Assembly (NCBI GenBank): GCA_030532425.1 | Contig: JAUNLD010000026.1 | Span: 1 to 38,006 of the forward strand | Origin: Lautropia sp. | GTDB taxonomy: Bacteria; Pseudomonadota; Gammaproteobacteria; Burkholderiales; Burkholderiaceae_E | Direction of reading: 5' to 3' | DNA: 38,006 nucleotides | The notes under the pieces: model-generated | What the model was told of the DNA's origin: nothing | The model's input: the letters and a program-made list of their open reading frames with translations, nothing else | The model's database searches: none | In this document: positions 8,061-16,685 of the stretch, in pieces | Position numbering within the stretch: position 1 is the first letter of the stretch | How the letters are laid out: each line of letters begins with the position of its first letter | Program-made: the position numbers and the translations under genes

Positions 8061-9315
8061 CGCCGTCCTGCGTCCCGGCCTGCTCCAGCGCACGCTGCAA
8101 CCGCAGCAGGGCTGGCTGCCATGGACGCTGTGGGTGCTGGTGTTCTTCGTCTGCACCTATTTCGAGACGCAGAGTGTCGGCGGGATCAAGTATGCCGTGA
8201 TCTGGCGAGCGCTGGTGTTCGCACCGGCCATCCTGTTCATCCTCCGGCACCCGATGCCCCTGGGCACCACGGCATTGCGCACGCTGTTCTGGAGTTATCT
8301 GTTCTTTGCCTGCGGCCCCCTCTGGGGCGTGGGTCTGGGCATTGCCGATGCCCCCTATTCCATCAACCTGAGTGCCAACCGCCTGTTCGTGCCGGTGGTG
8401 CTGATGGCGCTGCTGGCCACGCGCCGCCACGATGTCGCCGACATGGCGGTGCGCGCCTTTCCGCTCTTCCTGTGTGTGGTCTCGATTCCGCTGCTGGCGG
8501 GCTGGCTGCCCCCCGTGGGGCTGCAATGGTCGCTGGCAGCCGTCTCGGGGCTGGACCTGACCGCCTACAACAGCGTCTTCCAGAATCAGCACTCGGCTTC
8601 CCTGGCCCATGCCATCGCCGGCATCTGCGCCTTCACGCTGGCGGCGCATTTTCCGGGGCGGCGCGCCTGGCCGCACCTGGCCCTGGCACTGGGCTGCTTT
8701 GGCCTGTGCGTGCTCACCACCGCGCGCTCGGGCCTGCTGGGCATGATCCTGGGGCTGTGCGTGGTGGCCTTCTTCAAGCGCAAGCTGCGGCTGCTGGCGG
8801 CCCCCGCGATACTGGTGGTGGTGGCATTGATGGCCACCGCCGTCGTCAAGCCGGAGATGATCGACATGATCCAGAACCGGCTGACCGGCCAGACCCTCTA
8901 CACCCGCGGCCCCAGCGCCGACACCCTCACCAGCGGCCGGCTGACGCTGCAGACCTCCGCCCTGAAGGGCTGGTCGCACAGCGAGCCGATGCAACTGCTG
9001 TTTGGCGTCAGCCGCGAAGGCACCAAGATCAACAACGAGCGCCTGACCGGCAACCACCTGATCGCGCACAGCGCCTTCGTCGACGAACTCAGTGCCTTCG
9101 GCATCGTGGGCTTCTGCTCGCTGATGGCGCTGCTGGCCGCGGCCTATCGTCTGGCCTGGCGCAATGCGCGCCTGGGTTATCCGGCAGGGCTGGCCTGCCT
9201 CATCGCACTCTGCACCTTCGGCATGCTGCAAAGCATGGACTACTCGTTCCAGAACCTCATCATCGGCTTCATCCTGATCCTTGAAACCAGGGCAACGATG
9301 ATTCGCACGACCTGA
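8014..9315 (+). CDS. Wzy-like O-antigen/EPS polymerase or ligase (first of three)
   Basis: This integral membrane protein of about 433 aa has 10-12 predicted helices and a large periplasmic loop in its second half. The segment TTARSGLLGMILGL, then a polar loop with SGRLTLQTSALKGW, GNHLIAHSAFVDELSAFGIVGF and a final pair of helices match the general plan of Wzy_C/WaaL polymerases and ligases. The start is uncertain: in-frame ATGs lie at 7999, 8014 and 8047, all overlapping the flippase gene and none with a clear ribosome site, so translation is probably coupled. A 473-bp gene-free region follows. A polymerase is more likely than a ligase because a flippase is adjacent, but sequence alone does not separate them. 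Confidence 0.78.
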   Translation: MTALPKPRLPAMPPVDAVLRPGLLQRTLQPQQGWLPWTLWVLVFFVCTYFETQSVGGIKYAVIWRALVFAPAILFILRHPMPLGTTALRTLFWSYLFFACGPLWGVGLGIADAPYSINLSANRLFVPVVLMALLATRRHDVADMAVRAFPLFLCVVSIPLLAGWLPPVGLQWSLAAVSGLDLTAYNSVFQNQHSASLAHAIAGICAFTLAAHFPGRRAWPHLALALGCFGLCVLTTARSGLLGMILGLCVVAFFKRKLRLLAAPAILVVVALMATAVVKPEMIDMIQNRLTGQTLYTRGPSADTLTSGRLTLQTSALKGWSHSEPMQLLFGVSREGTKINNERLTGNHLIAHSAFVDELSAFGIVGFCSLMALLAAAYRLAWRNARLGYPAGLACLIALCTFGMLQSMDYSFQNLIIGFILILETRATMIRTT

Positions 9316-9788
9316 AACGCTCTGGAAGCAACTGTCAGATAGAGTGCAAAATTTGTTCGTGCAACGGCGCTTCGGGAAAACTTGTTACACGACGCAGGCC
9401 CGGCACCCGAAAAAACATGAGACATTGGTTTCGCGGTTCGATCCGGGGTCGTCCTCCCACGACCGACTCCCTTGTCGACGCTTGGCTCTTGTAGTCTGGC
9501 AACGGGGGATGTCCGGGCAACGCAGGCAGCGATGCTTGCCGCGTGCACCTGCACGGTTCTCCCGCCCCGCAACGGCAGCATCCGCCATCGCCCTTGGCGG
9601 GCTGCCGGTCGGCCGGGCCACGACGGCCCGCAACGGCGGGTCGCTGCAACGCACACCAGGCCATCCGCCTGACCGGACCAGGGTCATCGGCACGGCGCGT
9701 CGATATCTTGTCAACAAGACTTAACCGCCACCTGCCGACTGCTGCGCAACCTGTGCGTCGCCGCCACTTTTACCCACGAGTGAAGACG
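9316..9788. promoter_or_regulatory. Intergenic region upstream of the wecG-wecB-hydrolase operon
   Basis: These 473 bases hold no gene I can support; open frames on either strand look random. The region is locally AT-richer at 9345-9425. It contains a short perfect hairpin GGTCGT/ACGACC (9447-9464), TTGTCGACG at 9472, and an interrupted palindrome CTTGT-CA-ACAAG at 9707-9718 about 70 bp upstream of the wecG start. A promoter for the 9789-13682 operon most likely lies here, but no clear -35/-10 pair is visible. Confidence 0.4.
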
Positions 9789-10604
9789 ATGCCCATCAAA
9801 CCTCTGACCACCCGCCTGTTCCATCAGAATGTGATGACGCATTCGATGGAGGTCGTCGCCGACTACTGTCTGGATCTCATCGAACAGCGCAAGAGCTGCC
9901 CGTGCCGGCCAGCCCTGGTGTTTGCGATGAACCCCGAAAAGTCGCTGCAATCGCATCACGACCCCGAGATCCGGCAATTGCTGCAGAACGCCGATGTCCT
10001 GCTGCCCGATGGCATCGGCACCTGCATCGGTGCCCGCCTGCTGCGCGGCGTGCGCATCAAGCGCGTGACCGGCTCCGAGCTGATGCCGGCACTCTGTGAA
10101 CGCGCCGAACGCGAGGGCCTGTCGGTCTTCATTTATGGGGCCTCGCCCGAATCCAATGCCGGTGCACTGGCCAACATCCGCCGCACCTGGCCACGCCTGC
10201 GCATCGCGGGCGCTGCCCACGGCTTTCTGCCACCGGGCACCGTCGCCGACCTCGACGATCCCGGCAGCGATACCGTGGCTGCACGCATCAGGGCCGCCCG
10301 CCCCGACATCGTCTTCGTCGGCCTGGGCAGCCCCCGTCAGGAACGCTGGATGGCCGATGTCGGTGTGCACCTGCCGGTATCGCTCTTCCAGGGTGTGGGC
10401 GGCACCATCGACGTGCTGTCCGGCGCCGCCACGCGTGCGCCGCAGCTCTGGCAGTCGCTTGGCCTCGAATGGCTCTACCGCCTGCTGGAGAACCCCAAGC
10501 GCTGGCGCCGTCAGCTGGCGCTGCCGCGCTATGCCAAGCTGGTGCTGACCACGCGGCTGATGCCCGGCCGCCGCTTCACCCCGGCCCGTACACGCACGGC
10601 CTGA
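9789..10604 (+). CDS. wecG: WecG/TagA/CpsF-family glycosyltransferase (GT26)
   Basis: This 271-aa GT26 enzyme would add an N-acetylmannosamine-type (ManNAc or ManNAcA) residue as the second sugar on the lipid-linked acceptor. Family signatures are visible: AMNPEKSLQS, LPDGIGTCIGARLLRG, RVTGSELMPALCERAEREGL, the VFIYGASP strand, PDIVFVGLGSPRQERWM and a GVGGTIDVLSGAATRAP segment. A frame remains open upstream to 9543, but that stretch is Pro/Arg-rich, so I use ATG 9789; a GTG three codons earlier is possible. The neighbour is a UDP-GlcNAc 2-epimerase that makes UDP-ManNAc, which fits the transferase's expected donor. WecA-WecB-WecG is the classical start of enterobacterial-common-antigen-type units, here with wecA 3.7 kb away. 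Confidence 0.92.
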   Translation: MPIKPLTTRLFHQNVMTHSMEVVADYCLDLIEQRKSCPCRPALVFAMNPEKSLQSHHDPEIRQLLQNADVLLPDGIGTCIGARLLRGVRIKRVTGSELMPALCERAEREGLSVFIYGASPESNAGALANIRRTWPRLRIAGAAHGFLPPGTVADLDDPGSDTVAARIRAARPDIVFVGLGSPRQERWMADVGVHLPVSLFQGVGGTIDVLSGAATRAPQLWQSLGLEWLYRLLENPKRWRRQLALPRYAKLVLTTRLMPGRRFTPARTRTA

Positions 10605-10618
10605 TACCTCGCGCCGTT

Positions 10619-10665
10619 GTGCGCTACCGGTTGCGCACGGGGGCTGCCAACGGCGGGGGTTGGCA
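10619..10665 (+). other. Two consecutive hairpins between wecG and wecB
   Basis: GTGCGC (10619-10624) pairs with GCGCAC (10633-10638) over an 8-nt loop. TGCCAAC (10645-10651) pairs with GTTGGCA (10659-10665) over a 7-nt loop. Neither is followed by a T run, so these are not classical terminators. They may protect the mRNA end, attenuate transcription or mark a processing point between wecG and wecB. Confidence 0.4.
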
Positions 10666-10738
10666 CGCCCAAAGGCTGGTCAGGAAGCCCTCACACGGCA
10701 CAACGGCCAGACACGACAATCGACCAAAACGTCCAACA

Positions 10739-11857
10739 ATGCCTCCCATCAACATCACGCTGGTCGCCGGCGCACGGCCCAATTTCATGAAGATCGCGCC
10801 GCTGATCCGCGCCTTTGGCGAACGCCCCGAACAGATCTGCTACCGGCTGGTCGACACCGGCCAGCATGCCGACCCCGGCATGAACCGCGTCTTTTTTGAA
10901 GAACTGGGCATTCCGGCGCCCGATACCCGTCTGGCGTGCAGCGGCCACAGCCAGGCAGAGGTCACGGCCCGGGTGATGGTCGCCCTGGAGAAGGAGTTGC
11001 AGGCGCACCCGGCCGATGGCGTGCTGGTGGTGGGTGACGTCAACTCGACACTGGCGGCTGCCGTGGTCGCCAAAAAGCTGCAACGGGTGCTGATCCATGT
11101 CGAGGCGGGCCTGCGCAGCGGTGATCGTGGCATGCCCGAGGAAATCAACCGGCTGGCCACCGATGCCATCTCGGACATGTTCTTCGTGACGGAACCATCA
11201 GGCCGGGAAGCGTTGCTGCGCGAAGGCCAGCCTGCCGAGCACATCCATTTCGTCGGCAACGTGATGATCGACAACCTCTTTCATCAGGTGGGCCGGCTGG
11301 ATGCCGACCCGGCGGCCGGTGGCCGGGGTGCCGCCGCACGCGCGCAGCTGGGTTACCGGCCCTATGGCGTCGTCACCCTGCACCGTCCGGCCAACGTCGA
11401 CCGGCCCGAGCAGCTGGCGGCGCTGGTCGACACCCTGCGCACCATCGCCCGCGACCTGCCGCTGGTGTTTCCGGTGCATCCGCGCACCCGTGCCAGCCTC
11501 GATGCACACGGCATCGATCTTGGCCCCACCATCCTTGCACTGCCGCCACTGTCGTACATGGAATTTCTCAGCCTCTGGAAGGACGCCGAAATCATTCTCA
11601 CCGACAGCGGCGGCCTGCAGGAAGAATCCAGTGCGCTCGGCGTGCGCTGCGTCACCATGCGCGACAGCACCGAACGCCCCGTCACCGTCACCGACGGCAC
11701 CAACATGCTGGCCGGCACCAACCCGGCCCGCATCCTCGAAGCCGCCCGCCAGTCGCTGACGCAGCCGCCTTCGCCCCGGCGCCCGCAATTGTGGGACGGC
11801 CGTGCGGCCCAACGTATTGCCGACATCATCATCGGCTCGCCGCTGTTTGCCCGATGA
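10739..11857 (+). CDS. wecB: Non-hydrolysing UDP-GlcNAc 2-epimerase (WecB-like)
   Basis: This 372-aa cytoplasmic enzyme interconverts UDP-GlcNAc and UDP-ManNAc or a related pair. Family motifs: VAGARPNFMKIAPL at the N-terminus, VDTGQHADPGMN, VVGDVNSTLAAAVVAKK, HVEAGLRSGDRGMPEEINR, VTLHRPANVD and TDSGGLQEESSALG. The VEAGLRSGDRGMPEE form is that of the WecB clade rather than of WbpI as I remember it, so UDP-ManNAc synthesis is the more likely role. ATG 10739 starts the canonical beta strand; upstream in-frame sequence overlaps wecG and is not protein-like. No Shine-Dalgarno sequence is obvious. The stop overlaps the next gene's ATG (ATGA), so translation is coupled to the hydrolase that follows. 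Confidence 0.93.
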   Translation: MPPINITLVAGARPNFMKIAPLIRAFGERPEQICYRLVDTGQHADPGMNRVFFEELGIPAPDTRLACSGHSQAEVTARVMVALEKELQAHPADGVLVVGDVNSTLAAAVVAKKLQRVLIHVEAGLRSGDRGMPEEINRLATDAISDMFFVTEPSGREALLREGQPAEHIHFVGNVMIDNLFHQVGRLDADPAAGGRGAAARAQLGYRPYGVVTLHRPANVDRPEQLAALVDTLRTIARDLPLVFPVHPRTRASLDAHGIDLGPTILALPPLSYMEFLSLWKDAEIILTDSGGLQEESSALGVRCVTMRDSTERPVTVTDGTNMLAGTNPARILEAARQSLTQPPSPRRPQLWDGRAAQRIADIIIGSPLFAR

Positions 11858-12726
11858 AACCTGATCCGATGACCCCGCCCCAGCGCCCGCGCGCCCCGGC
11901 CTCCACAGCCAGGCGGCGCCCGCCCTTCGTGCAGCCGGTGCGCATCGGCACCGATCCCGCCTCGCTGGCGGGTCTCTATCAGCCTGCCGATGGCCGCGAA
12001 CGGGCCGTGCTGGTCTGCCCTCCCTTTGGGCAGGAGGCCATCCGTGCCCAGCGTTCGTTGCGCGTGGTGACTGAACGGCTGGCCCGCCAGGGCGTGCCCA
12101 GCCTGCGCTTCGATTACTTTGGCACCGGCGATTCTCCCGGCGAAGACGGCGTAGGCCACCCCAACCGCTGGCGGCACGACATCCGGCTGGCCGACACCCG
12201 GCTGCGCGCCCTCTCGGGCTGCCACGAGATCATCTGGCTGGGCCTGCGGCTGGGCGGCACGATGGCGCTGCAAGCCGCCTGCGAACACCCCGACCTGCCC
12301 CAGCCGGCCCGCATCATCCTGTGGGAACCGGTGCTGGATGGGCCAGCCTATCTGCAACACCTGAGCACGATGCACGAATTCTGGACGCGGCAGCGCGACG
12401 TCACCACCGAGGCCCTGGGCTTTTTGCTCACCACCCGCATCCGCCGCCACATCCAGGCCATCACGCCCACGCAGCTGGCATTGCCTGCCCACGGCGCCAT
12501 CGACCTGCTGGCCCCACGGCAGATGCCCGGCCGTGAGGCCTTTCTGCATCATGCTCAGGACCGCGTGCACGACATCGTGCTGGCAAGCACCGTCGAATGG
12601 ACATCCAACACCGCGATGGACAGCCAGTGGGTGCCCGATGAGGCGCTGGCCGCCCTGTTGAAGATCTGTGCACCAGCAGCATCAGCCGAACCCGCCTCCC
12701 CCCTCTCTCCCCCGTCTGCATCATGA
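11854..12726 (+). CDS. Alpha/beta-hydrolase-fold protein, exosortase-type EPS hydrolase 2-like, nucleophile replaced by Arg
   Basis: The 290-aa protein has an alpha/beta hydrolase plan: AVLVCPPFGQEAIRAQR (51-67), then RFDYFGTGDSPGE (85-97), typical of serine-aminopeptidase-like hydrolases. At the nucleophile elbow, where GxSxG is expected, it reads G130-L-R132-L-G134, so no Ser, Cys or Asp is available at that place. Proteins called exosortase-A-system hydrolase 2 show, as I remember them, the same GLRLG form, which suggests a non-catalytic or altered role shared by the family. The start overlaps the wecB stop and the stop overlaps the next hydrolase (ATGATG), so the two hydrolases are made together. 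The substrate is unknown; handling an acyl or activated intermediate of the polysaccharide is inference. Confidence 0.8.
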   Translation: MKPDPMTPPQRPRAPASTARRRPPFVQPVRIGTDPASLAGLYQPADGRERAVLVCPPFGQEAIRAQRSLRVVTERLARQGVPSLRFDYFGTGDSPGEDGVGHPNRWRHDIRLADTRLRALSGCHEIIWLGLRLGGTMALQAACEHPDLPQPARIILWEPVLDGPAYLQHLSTMHEFWTRQRDVTTEALGFLLTTRIRRHIQAITPTQLALPAHGAIDLLAPRQMPGREAFLHHAQDRVHDIVLASTVEWTSNTAMDSQWVPDEALAALLKICAPAASAEPASPLSPPSAS

Positions 12727-13682
12727 TGATGAGCACCCCCATCCCCTACCGGGAGGAAACGATCCGCTTCGGCCCCGAAGAACGCCTGATCGGGACGCTG
12801 ACACTGCCGCTGCAAGCGCCCTCGCAGCCGCGGCCAGGGCTGATCCTGATGAATGCCGGCGCACTGTCGCGCCTGGGCCCACACCGGCTCAATGTCGAGC
12901 TGGCCCGCACCGCCGCCGCCCAGGGGGCAAGCGCGATCCGGATCGATCTGCCCGGACTGGGCGACAGCGGCTTCAGCAACAGCCCGCTCTCGCATGACGA
13001 ACAGGCGTTTGCCGCCATCCAGCAGGCCATGACCCTGCTGGCCGACACCCCCGGCGGCCCGCGTGAATTCGTGATCGCCGGCCTGTGCTCGGGTGCCGAG
13101 GTGGGTTTCCTGCTGGCGCAGCGCGATGCCCGCATCACCGGGCTGTTCATGATCGAGCCGTATTACTATCCCAACCGCTTCTCGGGCATGCTGCGCTCGA
13201 TACGACGGGTGCGTGAATACGGGCTGCGGCGGGCGGTGCGCCGCGTCATCCAGCGGCTGCGCGGCTTCCGCAATCACCCCGGTCAGGCCGATGCTCCGCC
13301 ACCGATGCCCGCAGCGGCGGCCGACGAAGGATCGTTGCCGGCCCCCAGCCCCCAGGACTTTGCCGACGGCCTGTCGCTGCTGTTGCAGCGCGGGGTGCGC
13401 ATCCGCATGATCTACGCCAACACGCTGATGGGGCAGTACGACCTGCGCCATCACCACCGGCACATCTTCCGTCAGCTGGGCGACAGCACGCATTTCGATG
13501 TCGAACTGGTACCCCACACCGATCACGTCTTCACCCGCGTCGAGGCCCGGCGCGTGCTGATCCGGCGACTGGCTGCCTGGCTCCAGCAGTTTGGGTACGA
13601 TGGTGACACCCCGCCAGCGGCCGCGCCGCAGCTCTCAGCCCCGCGTGCCGTGCCGGCCGCCACGGTGGCGCAGCGTCAGTGA
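12723..13682 (+). CDS. Alpha/beta-hydrolase-fold protein, exosortase-type EPS hydrolase 1-like, Cys at nucleophile position
   Basis: The 319-aa product has GLILMNAGALSRLGPHR (39-55), IDLPGLGDSG (74-83) and the elbow G120-L-C122-S-G124. In strict GxNxG register the nucleophile is Cys122 rather than Ser123, as in dienelactone hydrolases. A late His in PHTDHVFT is a good candidate for the catalytic histidine. A Pro/Ala-rich insertion lies at about 200-220, and the C-terminus is Ala/Pro-rich. Three ATG codons in a row (12723, 12726, 12729) can start it; the first overlaps the preceding stop. It ends 7 bp inside the convergent PHP phosphatase gene. The pair of hydrolases next to wecB matches exosortase-linked EPS loci, though no exosortase is seen here. 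Confidence 0.8.
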   Translation: MMMSTPIPYREETIRFGPEERLIGTLTLPLQAPSQPRPGLILMNAGALSRLGPHRLNVELARTAAAQGASAIRIDLPGLGDSGFSNSPLSHDEQAFAAIQQAMTLLADTPGGPREFVIAGLCSGAEVGFLLAQRDARITGLFMIEPYYYPNRFSGMLRSIRRVREYGLRRAVRRVIQRLRGFRNHPGQADAPPPMPAAAADEGSLPAPSPQDFADGLSLLLQRGVRIRMIYANTLMGQYDLRHHHRHIFRQLGDSTHFDVELVPHTDHVFTRVEARRVLIRRLAAWLQQFGYDGDTPPAAAPQLSAPRAVPAATVAQRQ

Positions 13683-14449
13683 CTGATGTGGCGCATCGAG
13701 CCGGCAGCGGCCGGCGGCTCACGATAATCGTCGCGCCCGGCCAGGATCAGGCCGGGGGTTTCTTCGGTCAGGCGGTGCGCCAGGCCCACCCCGAAACGGC
13801 CCGTCAGATAATCGCGGGCCTCTCCCTGCCGGGGTGGCCGGTGCGCCAGGTTGTGGGTGTCGGTGGACACCATGTGTGCCATCCCGCGTGACAGCAGATA
13901 GTGTGCCGTCTGTCCTGCCGAACGGCCAAAGGCGCCGATCACCGACCCCGCCGTCAGCTGCAACAGGCAGCCGGCATCGACAAAGGGTTTGATGATGTCC
14001 GGGTTGCGCATCACCGCCTTGTTGCGTTCGGGGTGCGCAATCAGCCAGCGGATGCCCCGCTCGGCAAACATCCGGCAGGCCACGTCGGCCCCAGCCGGAA
14101 TCGAACCGTCGGGAAACTCCAGCAGCATCAGCAGCTCGCCATGCCAGCGGCCGATCATCGGCAGCTCGTGCTGGTCGAGCATCTCGAAGATGTCGGGATG
14201 CAGGTGAACCTCACCCCCCAGATAGACGTCGAGCGGAATGCCCGCCGCCATCAGCGCCTGCCGATAGTCCTCGTAGACCGGCCACAGGCTGGAGAGGCGA
14301 TTGTCGAAAACACCAGGATAGACATGCGGCGTGAGGACCGCCGCACGGATGCCGTTGTCGACGGATGCCCGGGCCAGCGCCAGGGCATCATCCAGGGATC
14401 GGGCGCCATCATCGACGCCGGGCAGCAGATGGCAGTGGAGGTCGATCAT
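13676..14449 (-). CDS. PHP-domain protein-tyrosine phosphatase (CpsB/YwqE type)
   Basis: This 257-aa metal-dependent phosphatase would dephosphorylate the Tyr cluster of Wzc-type kinases and so take part in cycling polymer length. PHP metal motifs appear in order: DLHCHLLPGVDDG (3-15), LTPHVYPG (39-46), GGEVHLHPD, IAHPERN and STDTHN. CpsB-type phosphatases are typical of Gram-positive capsule loci but also occur in proteobacterial EPS loci in place of the small Wzb phosphatase. No LMW-type phosphatase is visible in this window. The ATG at 14449 has no clear ribosome site; the gene lies 50 bp downstream of the oxidoreductase gene on the same strand and its end overlaps the convergent hydrolase gene by 7 bp. 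Confidence 0.92.
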   Translation of the reverse strand: MIDLHCHLLPGVDDGARSLDDALALARASVDNGIRAAVLTPHVYPGVFDNRLSSLWPVYEDYRQALMAAGIPLDVYLGGEVHLHPDIFEMLDQHELPMIGRWHGELLMLLEFPDGSIPAGADVACRMFAERGIRWLIAHPERNKAVMRNPDIIKPFVDAGCLLQLTAGSVIGAFGRSAGQTAHYLLSRGMAHMVSTDTHNLAHRPPRQGEARDYLTGRFGVGLAHRLTEETPGLILAGRDDYREPPAAAGSMRHISH

Positions 14450-14499
14450 GTGTCATCAGGAGGGTCGGGGCAGCCGGCCCGCGGCCCGGTGCCGGGGCT

Positions 14500-15585
14500 T
14501 CAACCCGAAGTGGCAGCATCCTGCCGGAATTCGTCGATGGCCACCTCACGGCCCTCCCAGGCCGAGCGGTAGGCTGCCGACAGCAAGGCCAGCGAGCGCA
14601 GCCCCTGGCTGCCATCGGTTTCGGGTTCGGCCCGGCCGCGCATGACCTCGATCACGTTGTGATAGTACAGCGGATGGCCATAGCCATAAACCGAGGGCGG
14701 CTCGTAGTTGGCGGCCAGGATTTCTTCATCCTCGGGGCGAGAATCTTCAAACGCCCAGTGAGTGATCTGGTTGACGGCCACGCCACCGACCTTGACCGTG
14801 CCCTTTTCACCCAGCACGACGATGCTGCCTTCCAGGTTCCTGGGGTAGGTGAGCATCGTCACGTTGACACTGCCCAGCGCACCGTTCTTCCAGCGCACGC
14901 TCATCACGCCGGTGTCTTCGGCCTCGATGTCGCGGGCCAGCGTGGCGGTGTAGGCGTGCACCCGGTCCACCGGACCGATCATCCAGTCGAGCAGGTCGAC
15001 GTAGTGGCTGGCCTGGTTCATGAAGGCGCCCCCATCCAGCGCCCAGGTGCCGCGCCAGCGGGCAGCATCATAATACTCCTGCGGCCGCGTCCAGAAGACA
15101 TTGATGACCGCCATGTAGATACGGCCGAAGCGGCCCTCGCGGATCGCCTTGCGCAGCGCCTGCAAGGTGGCATTCTTGCGGTTCTGCTTGACGACGAACA
15201 GGTGCACGCCGGCGGCATTGCAGGCGTTGAACATCGCCAGGCCATCCTTCCAGCGGGTGGCCATCGGCTTTTCGCTGACCACGTGCCGGCCGCTGTGCGC
15301 AACCTCGATGGCCTGCTCGGCATGGAGCCCCGACGGCGTGGTCAGGATGACGACATCGGCCGTGGTTCTGGCCAGCATCGCCGTCAGCGAATCGTGCCCA
15401 TTGGCCCCGGTACGCTCGACCGCCGCCCTCAGCGCCGCCGGCTCGATGTCACAGACATCGACCAGCTCGGCTTCTGCGGCATGGCGCTCCAGCGCCCCGA
15501 AATGATTGGCAGAGATCCGCCCACAGCCAGCCAGAGCAAAGCGGATCTTGCGGTCCAGCGGGACCTTCACGTTATTCGAGACCAA
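14500..15585 (-). CDS. wlbA: Gfo/Idh/MocA oxidoreductase, WbpB/WlbA-like sugar-nucleotide 3-dehydrogenase
   Basis: This 361-aa NAD-dependent dehydrogenase has the Rossmann loop LAGCGRIS (18-25), the EKPMA motif (105-109), KQNRKN (133-138) and the catalytic-region motif GGAFMNQASHYVDLLDW (185-201, with His194). WbpB/WlbA oxidises C3 of UDP-GlcNAcA, and a DegT aminotransferase and a LbH acetyltransferase then complete the 3-acetamido group; those two partners lie at 26959-28771. The assignment within the large Gfo/Idh family is therefore partly from context. The frame opens with TTG at 15585, preceded by GGAG 7 nt upstream, which supports this rare start over the GTG at 15570. It forms a two-gene unit with the PHP phosphatase. 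Confidence 0.85.
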   Translation of the reverse strand: MVSNNVKVPLDRKIRFALAGCGRISANHFGALERHAAEAELVDVCDIEPAALRAAVERTGANGHDSLTAMLARTTADVVILTTPSGLHAEQAIEVAHSGRHVVSEKPMATRWKDGLAMFNACNAAGVHLFVVKQNRKNATLQALRKAIREGRFGRIYMAVINVFWTRPQEYYDAARWRGTWALDGGAFMNQASHYVDLLDWMIGPVDRVHAYTATLARDIEAEDTGVMSVRWKNGALGSVNVTMLTYPRNLEGSIVVLGEKGTVKVGGVAVNQITHWAFEDSRPEDEEILAANYEPPSVYGYGHPLYYHNVIEVMRGRAEPETDGSQGLRSLALLSAAYRSAWEGREVAIDEFRQDAATSG

Positions 15586-15915
15586 GGGAAAGCTCCGTCA
15601 TCAAGAATCCAGAATCCAGGGCACGACGGACGTGCCCGCAGCGACCACGATCAGCCCTGCCCGATGCACCATTCTCCGTCCCGGCCCACGCATCGACAAC
15701 ACACCATGACCAATGTCGGGCCAGGGCGCCATAAACCATGGCAAAAAAACAACACCCTGTCCGGGGTACATCGCCCGCCTCGCCCGTGGCATCCTCCGCG
15801 GGCCCTGATGCGGTACGGCAACCCCGTCGGGATGCCCGCCCCGTGCGGAGTGGCCCCCAGGAGACACCTGCATGGCCGGCCGGGGGCGTGCCCCGTCCGC
15901 GCACCGCACCCTCAT

Positions 15916-15933
15916 CATCATGAATGCATGATG
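15916..15933. promoter_or_regulatory. Short inverted repeat, candidate operator
   Basis: CATCAT and ATGATG flank a 6-bp spacer GAATGC in the gap between the divergent dehydrogenase and wzc genes. The repeat is short enough to be chance, but it lies where a regulator of either transcript would bind. Confidence 0.2.
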
Positions 15934-16490
15934 CAATGCAGCCCATACTCCTCCAACCTATCATCACCCGCCCCTATCGTTCCGGGGGCCTTTCAATTCC
16001 ATGCTGGATATGGCGATTCATGTTACCGAGATTCGAATAGCACTCCAACAAAGACTCAGGCAGCAGTTACACAAATGTTTCAAATAGTGGCGCGTTTCCA
16101 GAAAGACGGACATGCGCAGAAATATGCGCTGCAACACGAACCTGAAAGCCGGTATCCCCGGGGCTCCGACTGGCCGGCTTTTGCCATGGCGCATCCAGCC
16201 CCGATCCAGCACCATCCCATCACCAGTTCCAACCGGATGGCCACAACCCCGTCTCCCCGATTCCCCCTGCCCCGCTTTTACATAGCCACATAATTTTCAG
16301 CAATTCGATCCACGCTGATAACAAAACGGGCCTTCTGCCCCGCATATTCGTCGGTTCAGTTAACAAAGCGCCCCACTCCATGCCGCAAAAGTCCCTGACA
16401 TGGCTTTGGCACGGAGGCCATGCCTGCCCGCCCAACGGGCGTGTCGCTGTGACGGCCGGCGCAAAAAGCCCGTGCGGCCATGGCCACCGG

Positions 16491-16520
16491 CTGACAGAGC
16501 TTTCGCATTGGCGGCATAAT
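16491..16520 (+). promoter_or_regulatory. Sigma70-type promoter candidate for wzc (second copy)
   Basis: CTGACA (16491-16496, 5 of 6 to TTGACA) and CATAAT (16515-16520, 5 of 6 to TATAAT) are separated by 18 bp. This is the best -35/-10 pair in the 1.1-kb gap and would start a transcript near 16527, about 160 nt ahead of the wzc ATG. Confidence 0.5.
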
Positions 16521-16685
16521 TCCCCGTTAACTACGGGCGCGCATCGCGTCCACGTCCTGCCCGCAGCGCCATCCACATCATTTCGCCACGGCAGGCTCGC
16601 CTCGTTCAACATCTCCTGCCTGGCTGCCCGCTGTCGGGTGTGCCCCCAGGCTCCTGTCGAACTCCGCACGCAGCGACTTCTCACC

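Larger units (their letters stand above)
15586..16685. promoter_or_regulatory. 1.1-kb intergenic region upstream of the second wzc
   Basis: No gene is supported in this stretch. Open frames on both strands translate to Arg/Pro/Gly-rich or random sequence without motifs. The part from about 15950 to 16380 is clearly less GC-rich than the coding sequence around it. A palindrome CATCAT-GAATGC-ATGATG lies at 15916-15933 and a TTGTCGA half site on the minus strand at 15699-15693. A good promoter candidate for wzc is at 16491-16520. If that is the only promoter, the wzc leader would be about 160 nt long. Confidence 0.5.

Noticed and set aside
15572-15967. Minus-strand frame upstream of the dehydrogenase
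   Set aside because: It overlaps the TTG start of the dehydrogenase and shows no motif; the stretch is better read as a control region.
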